64,000 nucleotides of DNA, from the NCBI RefSeq assembly GCF_000940805.1, contig NZ_CP007142.1, forward strand, positions 2,704,593-2,768,592, in the 5' to 3' direction. The DNA is from Gynuella sunshinyii YC6258. Its GTDB lineage: Bacteria > Pseudomonadota > Gammaproteobacteria > Pseudomonadales > Natronospirillaceae. Made by a program: the position numbers and the translations under genes. The notes beneath the pieces are model-generated. The model was given only the letters and a program-made list of their open reading frames with translations, did no database searches and was not told the DNA's origin. Position 1 is the stretch's first letter. Each line of letters opens with the position of its first letter. Of this stretch, positions 9,458 to 17,307 are shown piece after piece.

Positions 9458-10585
9458 ATGGTTGATAAAAAAATAGGAGGTGCCGGTCTACGTGGACAGG
9501 TTGCCGGTGAAACTGCATTGTGTACGGTCGGTCAGGAAGGCAGTGGGCTGACTTATCGCGGTTACGATATTTCTGACCTTGCAGATCATGCTGAATTTGA
9601 AGAAGTTGCGTATTTATTGCAGTACGGCAAATTACCTAACAGATCTGAGTATGACAACTACCTATCCAGACTTAAAAGCAAACGGTGCTTACCGGTCGAG
9701 CTGAAAGAAGTGCTTGAAAAAATTCCAACCAACTCCCACCCCATGGATGTAATGAGAACCGGTGTTTCGGTATTGGGAAATCTGGAAGAAGAAGCATCAT
9801 TTTCCGAACAGGATGATCATATTGAGCGCATGGTGGCAGCGTTGCCGGGTATTATCTGTTACTGGTATCAGTTCTGTTACCATGGTCGCAGAATTGAAAC
9901 AGATTCCGATGAATCTTCGATTGGCGCCCATTTTCTTGCCATGCTTACCGGAAAGTCGGTTAATCCGTTGTTTGCCAAGGCCATGCATGCGTCATTAATT
10001 CTTTATGCTGAGCATGAATTCAATGCCTCCACGTTTGCGGCCCGGGTTTGCGCATCCACACTTAGTGATATTCATTCCTGCGTGACAGCGGCAATCGGCA
10101 CTCTGCGGGGGCCTCTGCATGGTGGTGCCAATGAAGCGGCGATGGCCATGATCGAAAAATTCCGTGATCCTGATGACGCCGAGCAAAGCCTGATGGGGAT
10201 GCTCGCCCGAAAAGAAAAGATTATGGGTTTTGGTCATGCGGTCTATCGTGAATCCGATCCTCGGAATGCGGTCATCAAAAAATGGTCAGATAAACTGGCT
10301 GATGAGTATGGTGATCGTTCGTTATTTGAAATTTCACAGCGCTGCGAAGAAGTGATGTGGAGAGAGAAAAAATTATTCTGTAATGCGGACTTTTTCCATG
10401 CATCGGCCTATCACTTCATGGGAATTCCGACACCGCTGTTTACTCCTATCTTTGTGATGAGCAGGGTGACGGGGTGGACGGCTCATGTGAAAGAGCAGCG
10501 TGCCAATAACCGGATTATCCGACCCAGCGCAGAATATACCGGCCCGAATTTACAGACTTATCAACCCATTGAAGAACGTGACTAG
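9458..10585 (+). CDS. prpC: 2-methylcitrate synthase
   Basis: 375 residues, citrate-synthase family. It condenses propionyl-CoA with oxaloacetate. Family signatures are [14 protein letters not shown] near the N-terminus, [10 protein letters not shown] (substrate His) and [14 protein letters not shown] (second His), then an arginine-rich C-terminus. The short type-I-like length and the position between prpB and prpD separate it from a housekeeping citrate synthase. It lies 56 bases after prpB, with AACAGGAG ahead of the ATG. Confidence 0.95.
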   Translation: MVDKKIGGAGLRGQVAGETALCTVGQEGSGLTYRGYDISDLADHAEFEEVAYLLQYGKLPNRSEYDNYLSRLKSKRCLPVELKEVLEKIPTNSHPMDVMRTGVSVLGNLEEEASFSEQDDHIERMVAALPGIICYWYQFCYHGRRIETDSDESSIGAHFLAMLTGKSVNPLFAKAMHASLILYAEHEFNASTFAARVCASTLSDIHSCVTAAIGTLRGPLHGGANEAAMAMIEKFRDPDDAEQSLMGMLARKEKIMGFGHAVYRESDPRNAVIKKWSDKLADEYGDRSLFEISQRCEEVMWREKKLFCNADFFHASAYHFMGIPTPLFTPIFVMSRVTGWTAHVKEQRANNRIIRPSAEYTGPNLQTYQPIEERD

Positions 10586-10596
10586 GAAATAGCCGA

Positions 10597-12081
10597 ATGA
10601 GTGCCAACGTCGATTTAAACAACCGCCCTGATTATGATCAGGAGTTGCAGGATATCGCGGATTATGTCCTGAACTTTAGTATACAAAGTGCAGAAGCCAT
10701 GGACACTGCCCGTAACTGTTTGATGGATACCCTTGGGTGTGGTCTGCTGGCCCTACGATTTCCGGAGTGCACTAAGCATCTCGGGCCGATAGTGGAGGGG
10801 ACAATTGTACCTAACGGTGCACGCGTACCAGGTACCCAGTTACGGTTGGATCCGGTCAAAGCGGCCTGGGACATCGGCTGTATCATTCGTTGGCTGGACT
10901 ATAACGACACCTGGTTGGCGGCAGAGTGGGGTCACCCATCAGACAATCTTGGGGGAATTTTAGCGGTTGCTGATTACCTTTCGCAAAAATATATCAGCCA
11001 GGGAAAAGCACCTCTAAAAATGCAACAGGTACTGGAGGCCATGATTATGGCTCATGAAATCCAGGGGGTACTGGCATTGGATAATTCCTTTAATCGGGTG
11101 GGACTGGATCATGTCGTTCTGGTGAAAGTCGCATCGACGGCCGTCATTGCTAAAATGCATGGTGCCAGTCGTGAGCAACTGCTCAGTGCGCTGAGTCACG
11201 CATGGGTTGATGGTCAGAGTCTGAGAACTTATCGTCATGCGCCTAATGCGGGGTCACGTAAAAGCTGGGCTGCCGGAGATGCAACATCCAGAGCTGTGCG
11301 GTTGGTGGATATTGCCATGCGTGGTGAAATGGGTATCCCGGGTGTATTGTCGGCTCCACAGTGGGGTTTCTACGACATATTGTTCAGCAAGACGAATAAG
11401 GATCAGCAGTTGAAACCGGAGAATGAACGTCGTTTTTCAATGCAGAGGTCTTACGATACTTATGTGATGGAAAATGTGTTGTTTAAGATTTCGTTCCCGG
11501 CCGAGTTTCATTCACAAACGGCCTGTGAAGCTGCAGTGACTCTGCATCCCCAGGTTAAAAACCGGCTTGATGATATCGAAAAAATCGTGATTACCACACA
11601 TGAGTCGGCGATCCGGATTATCTCCAAAGTGGGTCCACTGTCGAACCCGGCAGATCGTGATCACTGTATTCAGTATATGACGGCGGTGCCGCTGGCCTTT
11701 GGAGATCTGGTTGCCGAGCATTATGAAGATGAGTTCCATAACAGCCATCCAATCATTGATACATTGCGTGAGAAAATGGAAATCGTCGAAGACGAACGTT
11801 ATAGCCGCGAATATCACGATCCGGACAAACGCAGTATCGCTAATGCCATTCAGGTATTTTTTAAAGATGGCAGCTGTACTGAAAAAGTGGAAGTCGAATA
11901 TCCGATTGGACACAGAAGACGTCGGGCAGAAGGAATTCCCGTTCTGGAGACCAAGTTCAAACGTAATCTGGCTACCCGCTTTCCGGTGTCGCGCGTGAAT
12001 CAAATCTTTGATCTGTGTAAAGACAGTAAAGCGCTGAGTCAGACAGCGGTCAACGAGTTTATGGATTTGTTTGTCATATAG
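10597..12081 (+). CDS. prpD: 2-methylcitrate dehydratase
   Basis: 494 residues, full-length MmgE/PrpD family. It dehydrates 2-methylcitrate to 2-methyl-cis-aconitate. Recognisable segments include a [10 protein letters not shown] region near residue 45, [19 protein letters not shown] near 100 and [16 protein letters not shown] near 220. The gene follows prpC by 11 bases. Neither prpE (propionyl-CoA synthetase) nor acnD/prpF follows it, so activation of propionate must be encoded elsewhere or the input is propionyl-CoA from degradation. A terminator lies 20 bases downstream. Confidence 0.95.
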   Translation: MSANVDLNNRPDYDQELQDIADYVLNFSIQSAEAMDTARNCLMDTLGCGLLALRFPECTKHLGPIVEGTIVPNGARVPGTQLRLDPVKAAWDIGCIIRWLDYNDTWLAAEWGHPSDNLGGILAVADYLSQKYISQGKAPLKMQQVLEAMIMAHEIQGVLALDNSFNRVGLDHVVLVKVASTAVIAKMHGASREQLLSALSHAWVDGQSLRTYRHAPNAGSRKSWAAGDATSRAVRLVDIAMRGEMGIPGVLSAPQWGFYDILFSKTNKDQQLKPENERRFSMQRSYDTYVMENVLFKISFPAEFHSQTACEAAVTLHPQVKNRLDDIEKIVITTHESAIRIISKVGPLSNPADRDHCIQYMTAVPLAFGDLVAEHYEDEFHNSHPIIDTLREKMEIVEDERYSREYHDPDKRSIANAIQVFFKDGSCTEKVEVEYPIGHRRRRAEGIPVLETKFKRNLATRFPVSRVNQIFDLCKDSKALSQTAVNEFMDLFVI

Positions 12082-12101
12082 CTCAATCTTTGTCCGCCAT
12101 T

Positions 12102-12130
12102 GTGCATCAGGTGCTTCCTGATGCACTTTC
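12102..12130 (+). terminator. terminator of the prp operon
   Basis: A perfect 10-base inverted repeat (GTGCATCAGG at 12102-12111, CCTGATGCAC at 12117-12126) with a 5-base loop is followed by TTTCC, 20 bases after the prpD stop codon. Confidence 0.75.
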
Positions 12131-12646
12131 CAAGTTTCCTCTTCCTTATAGCCGCAGTCACCCATATAAATTATCAAGCCAACTGAGTTTATCTGACAGA
12201 TATTTCATTGAACGCGACTTACACTTGTATGAACCTGATCATGAGTTTGAGGCGGACTTCGTATTTCCGGTCCCTCGTTGAACTGCCTGGCGCTGCGTCT
12301 GGACGGTTCTGCAAACCCGGCATACATGTTCCTGGTGCCCGAGTGGACGGTTTGTTATTGAGACGGTGCGGCTCAACTGAATAGCATATCTGCAACTATT
12401 GGATTCTTTTTTTGACAGAACGGCTCAAACAGCAGATATTTCACGCTGCCTCCACCAATTACAGGAAAGATATGAAGTTGTTGTTCATCTTCGGAAAGCC
12501 ATGCTGCAGAATATTGTCTATAATGAATAAGTGGTTTGACCATGTATCATCCTAACCTTTACGAGGCCCTTGTCTCAGATGTAGCAGGCATGGAGAAATC
12601 AGTTTCAGTTCGCCAGATAGTCGTTTATTGAGAGAAAAAACGGTTA
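12131..12646. other. intergenic stretch with one candidate small gene
   Basis: No long reading frame is convincing here. A 63-codon plus-strand frame at 12090-12281 is rejected because it runs through the prp terminator. The only supported item is the 56-codon minus-strand frame at 12373-12543, listed separately. Confidence 0.5.
12373..12543 (-). CDS. candidate small protein, 56 residues, unrecognised
   Basis: The minus strand reads ATG at 12543 through TGA at 12373. AGGA stands 6 bases before the ATG, a good ribosome site. The product starts MVKPLIHYRQYSAAWLSEDE, has a middle IFPVIGGGSVKYLLFEPF and ends in ADMLFS. Composition is protein-like, with mixed charge and two short hydrophobic strands, and no signal peptide or membrane segment. 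I recognise no family. It lies alone between convergent and divergent genes, so there is no functional context. Confidence 0.45.
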   Translation of the reverse strand: MVKPLIHYRQYSAAWLSEDEQQLHIFPVIGGGSVKYLLFEPFCQKKNPIVADMLFS

Positions 12647-12922
12647 TTGTACAACCTGGTGAATGCCCTCATCGGGATTATGATGTTGTCGTTACTGTTG
12701 CCGGCTATAACGGTTTCTAAGGTTACGATTTGGATAATGGTTATCAGTTATGGATTGAGTGCCAATATCTGTTATTCCATTGGGGCCTATTTAAACGTTG
12801 TGATGGCTGTGTTCCGGCCTACCGATACCGGGATATGGAAACCGCTGTTTTATTTTGGTTTTGTGATATCTATCCTGTTAACTGTATTGCTGGGAGGCGC
12901 TTTCAGTTTTCGTGGAATATAG
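12647..12922 (+). CDS. small membrane protein, unrecognised
   Basis: About 91 residues if read from the TTG at 12647; the true start may be GTG 12659 or ATG 12680. Three hydrophobic segments (about residues 6-24, 27-50 and 65-87) cover most of the protein, so it is an integral inner-membrane protein. Its stop codon TAG (12920-12922) overlaps an in-frame GTG of the next gene, which suggests a two-gene unit. No family is recognised. Confidence 0.5.
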   Translation: MYNLVNALIGIMMLSLLLPAITVSKVTIWIMVISYGLSANICYSIGAYLNVVMAVFRPTDTGIWKPLFYFGFVISILLTVLLGGAFSFRGI

Positions 12923-13434
12923 TGTGCGATGAAGTACAAAAAATGATGCTGTTTCACTATCAGAGAACGCGCAGGCGCAATGCTCTGACTGTTGCCATAA
13001 TTCTCCTCTTAATGCCGGTTTTTTTGGGGGCTCTTGGATATATTGCTGAGAGCCAAAGTCAGTTTCTGGAAATGTATCTGATAACGAAACATGTGCTGGC
13101 GGCCATTGCGGTGATCCTGCTGGGATTGTTTGTCTGGTTGATGGTCAGTCCGGCAAAGTTCGAAATATACGTCACAGACTCTGAGTTTTATTGTCACCAT
13201 CCCTTGTATTCAGAGTGGTGTTTTCGCGTCCATCCCAGAGAGATCAATCGGATTGAACATAATCTGGGATATGGCCATGAGCCTAATGCAACCATTGTAA
13301 TGGTACTGAATAATAACCAACGGTATCAGGTCTGTATGACTTACGGGTACTCCCGCAAACGGTTGTATGAAGCGCTTAAAAGCGCCAATCCACATATTCG
13401 CTTACCGGAAAATATCAACCGGTTCAGCCATTAA
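12922..13434 (+). CDS. membrane protein with C-terminal PH-like domain, unrecognised
   Basis: Read from the GTG at 12922 (overlapping the previous stop) this is 170 residues; ATG at 12943 is the other reasonable start. The open frame extends further upstream, but that part overlaps the previous gene. After a basic N-terminus (HYQRTRRR) come two membrane segments (ALTVAIILLLMPVFLGALGY and HVLAAIAVILLGLFVWLMV). The last 80 residues alternate polar and hydrophobic (FEIYVTDSEFYCHHPLYSEW, then EINRIEH), similar to small bacterial PH-like domains. The TAA stop sits exactly in the loop of a perfect hairpin (13422-13444). Function unknown. Confidence 0.6.
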   Translation: MCDEVQKMMLFHYQRTRRRNALTVAIILLLMPVFLGALGYIAESQSQFLEMYLITKHVLAAIAVILLGLFVWLMVSPAKFEIYVTDSEFYCHHPLYSEWCFRVHPREINRIEHNLGYGHEPNATIVMVLNNNQRYQVCMTYGYSRKRLYEALKSANPHIRLPENINRFSH

Positions 13435-13444
13435 ATGGCTGAAC
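13422..13444 (+). terminator. hairpin whose loop is the stop codon
   Basis: GTTCAGCCAT (13422-13431) and ATGGCTGAAC (13435-13444) form a perfect 10-base stem. The three loop bases are the TAA stop codon of the preceding gene. No T run follows. Confidence 0.45.
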
Positions 13445-13587
13445 AGGGTAAGTTAAGTCGTTCTGGATGATATCGACGAGAAAGTCAGGACAAAACCTGT
13501 GGCCAACTCGTCGGGAGCAGATGTTTAACGCTGCATTATTAATCCGGCGAACATCTATACCGGTTTAATTGCAACGTTGGTAACGAT

Positions 13588-15300
13588 TCAACGCTCCAGC
13601 TGTTGCCAGAGTTCCGCTATCCGGCTTTGCCACTGCTGTTGCTTTTCCGGTTTTTGGAATCGGGGCTTTCGCTGTTTATCCTCCTTGAGTAACGTTTCCA
13701 ATTGTTCAATTTCCATCAGCATATTCTCTTCGTCCTTTGGCTCATCAATTATCTTGGAGTGTCTGCTAAAAGGCTCGTGATGTGTTTGCTGCAGACCTTG
13801 GTAGAAGATCTCAGGGTCATGAATTTCCCGTAATATTCCGTTCTCTATCAGCCAGTAACGGTTGGCCACTGCTTCCAGAAACAAGCGATCATGACTGGTG
13901 AGCAGTAATGTTGCACCAGAATCCACAAGCTGTTGTTCCAGTTGTTCTCTGCCATCCAGGTCAATATGGTTAGTGGGCTCATCCAGAATGATGAAGTTGG
14001 GCTGTTGCAACTGCATGAGCATGAACATCATTCTCGCCTGTTCACCGCCGCTGAGCTGAACGCATCGCTGGTTGAGGTGTTGATAAGGGATACCTGCAGA
14101 AATCAGTGTTTGTCTGATCTGTTCATCTGTACCTGGGGCTCGTTGACGCAACCATTCAAACCGGCTCTCGGGTAGCTGGAAATTGTTTAACTCCTGATCA
14201 TAATAGAAAACGGCGGTACCAGGGTTGAAACGTATCGTGTCATTGGCAGGTTCACGGTATTGGGTCATCCAGGCATTGAGAGTTGACGATTTTCCGACGC
14301 CATTCCTTCCGAGCAGAGCAATGCGGTCTCCAGGTCGTATAGTCAGATACTCACAGTGAACCAAGGGCGGCTGGTCGATTGAGTGACGTATGTTCATCTG
14401 TTCCAGAATCAACATGGTTTTTGCCTGTAGCTGTTGACTGTCGAGCTTCAACGTCAACCCACTGCCTTGACTGACGGCAGTCAGGTTCTCTTGCAGGCGT
14501 TCGACGCGTCGCTCCATGGTCTTCGCTTTACGGGAGAGGTCTTCGTTATCATAATCCCGCCCCCAGCGTGCCAGTCGATTGGCGCTGATTTTGATACGTT
14601 TGATTTCCCGCTCTTCGCTCTCACGTTTTTGTCGGGCGACCACATCGGCTTGTTGCAGTTTTTCTTTGGCGTGGGAAAAAGGCAGATCAAACGAGTAGCT
14701 GCGTCCATCCCTTAAAAAGATCGTTTTGTTGCAACAGTCGTTGAGTAGTTGTCGATCGTGGGACACCATGATGAAGCTGATATGTTGCTGGGTTTGCAGA
14801 AAACCTGTCAGGTTGGCCAGAGCCAAAACGTCCATATGGTTGCCTGGCTCATCCATAAGTAACAGCTCAGGCTCATTGATGATGGCGCGAGCGAACAAAA
14901 CCAGATTTTTCTGGCCGCCACTAAGTGTTTTGACCAGAGACGTACATTGCGACGGTTGAAATCCCAGGTTGCTCAACAGTGTTTCGACCCGGTATTTTTC
15001 ATACAGCTGTTTTTCGGGCTCAAGGCTCTGGAGAATGGAGTCCAGCAGTGTCATTTCGAGAAGCTGTTCTGGAACAAACTGTTCCACCCAGGAAATCTTC
15101 ACGCCACGGGCACGGATGACCTCGCCGCTGTCTGGTTCCTGTGTGCCGTACAGCAGTGCAAATAAAGTACTTTTACCGCAGCCATTGTGGCCAACCAGAC
15201 CTATTTTGTCTCCGGAATGGATATTCAGATTAAGGGATTCGAACAGCATCCTGCCGCCAATGGAGCAAGATAGATTATGAGTATGTAATAAAGTTGCCAT
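13588..15300 (-). CDS. ABC-F family ATPase (ribosome-associated, possibly antibiotic protection)
   Basis: 570 residues with two ABC domains and no membrane segment, which defines ABC-F. Domain 1 has Walker A GHNGCGKST (residues 37-45), signature LSGGQKN and Walker B LLLMDEPGNHMD. A basic coiled-coil linker (about residues 210-300) is the part that reaches the ribosome. Domain 2 has GRNGVGKSS, LSGGEQAR and IILDEPTNHID. The C-terminal 50 residues are charged and may form an Uup-like tail. Housekeeping ABC-F proteins tune translation; others displace ribosome-binding antibiotics. The upstream leader peptide and hairpins (15312-15479) resemble the attenuators of the resistance type. AGGA lies 8 bases before the ATG. 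Confidence 0.88.
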   Translation of the reverse strand: MATLLHTHNLSCSIGGRMLFESLNLNIHSGDKIGLVGHNGCGKSTLFALLYGTQEPDSGEVIRARGVKISWVEQFVPEQLLEMTLLDSILQSLEPEKQLYEKYRVETLLSNLGFQPSQCTSLVKTLSGGQKNLVLFARAIINEPELLLMDEPGNHMDVLALANLTGFLQTQQHISFIMVSHDRQLLNDCCNKTIFLRDGRSYSFDLPFSHAKEKLQQADVVARQKRESEEREIKRIKISANRLARWGRDYDNEDLSRKAKTMERRVERLQENLTAVSQGSGLTLKLDSQQLQAKTMLILEQMNIRHSIDQPPLVHCEYLTIRPGDRIALLGRNGVGKSSTLNAWMTQYREPANDTIRFNPGTAVFYYDQELNNFQLPESRFEWLRQRAPGTDEQIRQTLISAGIPYQHLNQRCVQLSGGEQARMMFMLMQLQQPNFIILDEPTNHIDLDGREQLEQQLVDSGATLLLTSHDRLFLEAVANRYWLIENGILREIHDPEIFYQGLQQTHHEPFSRHSKIIDEPKDEENMLMEIEQLETLLKEDKQRKPRFQKPEKQQQWQSRIAELWQQLER

Positions 15301-15311
15301 GGTTCAGTCCT

Positions 15312-15334
15312 GTGCTTAATGAATAAACAAGCAC
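15312..15334 (-). promoter_or_regulatory. hairpin just ahead of the ABC-F ribosome site
   Basis: GTGCTT (15312-15317) and AAGCAC (15329-15334) form a 6-base stem. On the message it ends directly before the AGGA ribosome site (15308-15311) of the ABC-F gene. Confidence 0.45.
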
Positions 15335-15371
15335 CGGCCCGACCGGACAGGCAAAATGGATAGCTGTGTAT

Positions 15372-15415
15372 ACCAGTCCGACAGGCTCAGCGCCGTGAGG
15401 CGAAAGAGGACTGGT
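15372..15415 (-). promoter_or_regulatory. leader hairpin overlapping the end of the ABC-F leader peptide
   Basis: ACCAGTCC/GGACTGGT arms (15408-15415 and 15372-15379 on the plus axis) enclose a second small stem CGCC-TCAC-GGCG (15391-15402). The last ten codons and the stop of the 30-codon leader frame lie inside this structure, so a stalled ribosome would open it. Confidence 0.5.
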
Positions 15416-15479
15416 GGCTAGCTCCAGAGAGAACTTGTGTTGTGCCCAGATAAACTCTGGGAAGCGAACACAGTAACAT
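15387..15479 (-). CDS. leader peptide upstream of the ABC-F gene
   Basis: A 30-codon frame runs from ATG 15479 to TGA 15387. A full AAGGAGG ribosome site (15484-15490 on the plus axis) stands 4 bases upstream, the strongest in this neighbourhood. The peptide begins MLLCSLPRVYLGTTQVLSGA and ends SSFASRR. It has no signal peptide or known domain. Its position 86 bases before an ABC-F gene, with its 3' end buried in a hairpin, is the layout of an attenuation leader (as described for erm, msr and vmlR-type genes). A regulatory role is inferred. A longer overlapping frame from 15615 uses a different reading frame and has no ribosome site. Confidence 0.55.
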   Translation of the reverse strand: MLLCSLPRVYLGTTQVLSGASHQSSFASRR

Positions 15480-15656
15480 GGGGCCTCCTTATCAAATAGG
15501 TGAATGGACGTCCGGAATGTATCATGGGTAATAGTTGAAGGGAATCATGGTATTTATACTCAGCGGTGTTGGCCTGTAGTCTGGCTTTTGGTGGCGACTG
15601 ACTGTGAACTGACAAAATGCAGTTATCCTGAGTGGGATCAAAGTATGTAAAGGGGA

Positions 15657-16193
15657 ATGCCTGAGTGGATGTTTAAGATAGAAACCAATCGTTTATGGTT
15701 GCGTGACTTTCAACCTTCGGATGTGCAATCGTATGTGCGTTTTACCGCCAATCCTGATTATCAGAAATACTACAGCGAAGAGGATTGCCGCCGGGAAAAA
15801 TCAGAATTCCTGGCTAATCAGTTTGTTGTTCAAGCCCGGGATGTTCCGCGTAGAAAATATCAATTGGCCATTATTGAAAAATCATCCGATCAGCTGATAG
15901 GCACCTGCGGTATTCGTGCAGAAAATGACAACCACGCCTCCATGGGATTTGGTATTGCTGTTGAATACCAGGGGATTGGATATGCATTTGAAGCAGCCCG
16001 ATCCATGATTTGTTTTGGTTTTCAGGCGCTAGGAGTATATCGGATTTATGCTGAAACATTGGCTGCAAACCATTCTGCGGTTGGTCTCTGTGAGCGTTTG
16101 GGGATGCATAAAGAAGAACATCTGATTGAGCACCGTTTTTTTAAAGGGTGCTGGTGGGATACGGTTGTATATGCGCTGAAGAGAAACGAATAG
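15657..16193 (+). CDS. GNAT acetyltransferase (RimJ/RimL-like)
   Basis: 178 residues. The N-terminal IETNRLWLRDFQPSDVQSYV is typical of the Acetyltransf_3 group that acetylates protein N-termini or small amines with acetyl-CoA. Motif A is GFGIAVEYQGIGYAFEA near residue 100 (the Q-x-x-G-x-G/A acetyl-CoA loop, here QGIGYA). The N-H-x-A-V-x-L-C-E-R-L-G segment near 140 is the conserved family end. ATG at 15669 is an alternative start. The substrate is unknown. Confidence 0.82.
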   Translation: MPEWMFKIETNRLWLRDFQPSDVQSYVRFTANPDYQKYYSEEDCRREKSEFLANQFVVQARDVPRRKYQLAIIEKSSDQLIGTCGIRAENDNHASMGFGIAVEYQGIGYAFEAARSMICFGFQALGVYRIYAETLAANHSAVGLCERLGMHKEEHLIEHRFFKGCWWDTVVYALKRNE

Positions 16194-16362
16194 AGTTTCG
16201 TTGGGGTGACATAATTTTGGCTTTCAAAAAGGTTTTTGCTGTATAAAAGCTGACTTAATAGGCACTTGGACATGTAATTTAGTCACAACTTTGAGCTTGT
16301 CCGCTTACAGTTTGTGGTAATTGCTTTTATGATGCGCGGACACAGACGTTAAGGAGAGCACT

Positions 16363-17220
16363 GTGATCAAACAATTCGTGGCAATCAGTACCCTGTCTAT
16401 CATGATGTTAATGGGGTGTCAGAAACAGGAAGGCGGTTCTGGAACGGTCTCACTGGATCTTACTGATGCTGCCGTCAACAATGTAGCCCAGGTTTATCTG
16501 GCTGTTTCATCAGTAAGCCTTCATGGTCCAGATGGCACGCTGAATTATAAACTGTCAAATGATATCCATGATTACCTTCAGTATCCGCTGCTGGATTACA
16601 ATGGTGGCATATCAGTCAGTCTGTTGAAGGATGCCCAGGTAGCGCCAGGTGCGTATCATTGGATTCGGTTGAATCTCGCTACAGAAGGAAATCTGGACAC
16701 CTATGTGGAGCTGGAAGATGGCAGTATTCATGAACTTGAAGTTATCTCAGAAACCGGATTAAAGCTGAACCGTGGTTTTTATGTTCCCGAAGATGGAAAT
16801 GTCAGTTTCACGCTGGATCTGGATCTACAGAAATCCCTGATCCGGACTAAGAACGGTTATCGTTTGAAGCCCGTCATCAGAGTTGTGAACAACGATGATA
16901 TTGGCCGTATTGCCGGCCGGGTGGATGCTAGCCTGTTGTCCAGTAATCGTTGTAACCAGGCTGCGATGTATTTGTTCCGTGGCTATGATGCTGCGCCGTC
17001 TGACATAAATCCCAAAAATGATCCTGAGGTCATTGTTCCTGTCAATCTGGAAAACAACAATGCCTATCACTTTGGATTCATATCATCAGGCGAGTATTCT
17101 CTCGCGCTGGCCTGTGATCCTAAGGATGACCCGGAAGCGGAAGACGAGATGAAATTTCTGCAGCAAAAAAATGTGCTGGTTCGTTCCAGTTATACGACAT
17201 TTATTCATATGGATCTTTAA
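16363..17220 (+). CDS. DUF4382 lipoprotein
   Basis: 285 residues from a GTG start with AAGGAGAG upstream. A lipoprotein signal peptide ends in MLMGC (lipidated Cys at residue 19). The mature N-terminus GTVSLDLTDAAVNNVAQVYL and the later APGAYHWIRLNL are the hallmarks of DUF4382. The C-terminal 100 residues carry a carboxypeptidase-regulatory-like beta fold (GRIAGRVDASLL). Presumably envelope-attached; function unknown. It converges on the next gene. Confidence 0.8.
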   Translation: MIKQFVAISTLSIMMLMGCQKQEGGSGTVSLDLTDAAVNNVAQVYLAVSSVSLHGPDGTLNYKLSNDIHDYLQYPLLDYNGGISVSLLKDAQVAPGAYHWIRLNLATEGNLDTYVELEDGSIHELEVISETGLKLNRGFYVPEDGNVSFTLDLDLQKSLIRTKNGYRLKPVIRVVNNDDIGRIAGRVDASLLSSNRCNQAAMYLFRGYDAAPSDINPKNDPEVIVPVNLENNNAYHFGFISSGEYSLALACDPKDDPEAEDEMKFLQQKNVLVRSSYTTFIHMDL

Positions 17221-17307
17221 CTGGCTTGTCAATGATGCTTTTTTGACTTTGTTGCCTCAGAAACCAAAAAACAACTTGTCAGCGGGACTTTTGTTTTACT
17301 CTCATGT

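Noticed and set aside
11512-12177. 221-codon frame opposite prpD
   Set aside because: Antisense shadow of a recognised gene; no ribosome site or domain.
12090-12281. 63-codon plus-strand frame after prpD
   Set aside because: It reads straight through a perfect Rho-independent-type hairpin and has no ribosome site.
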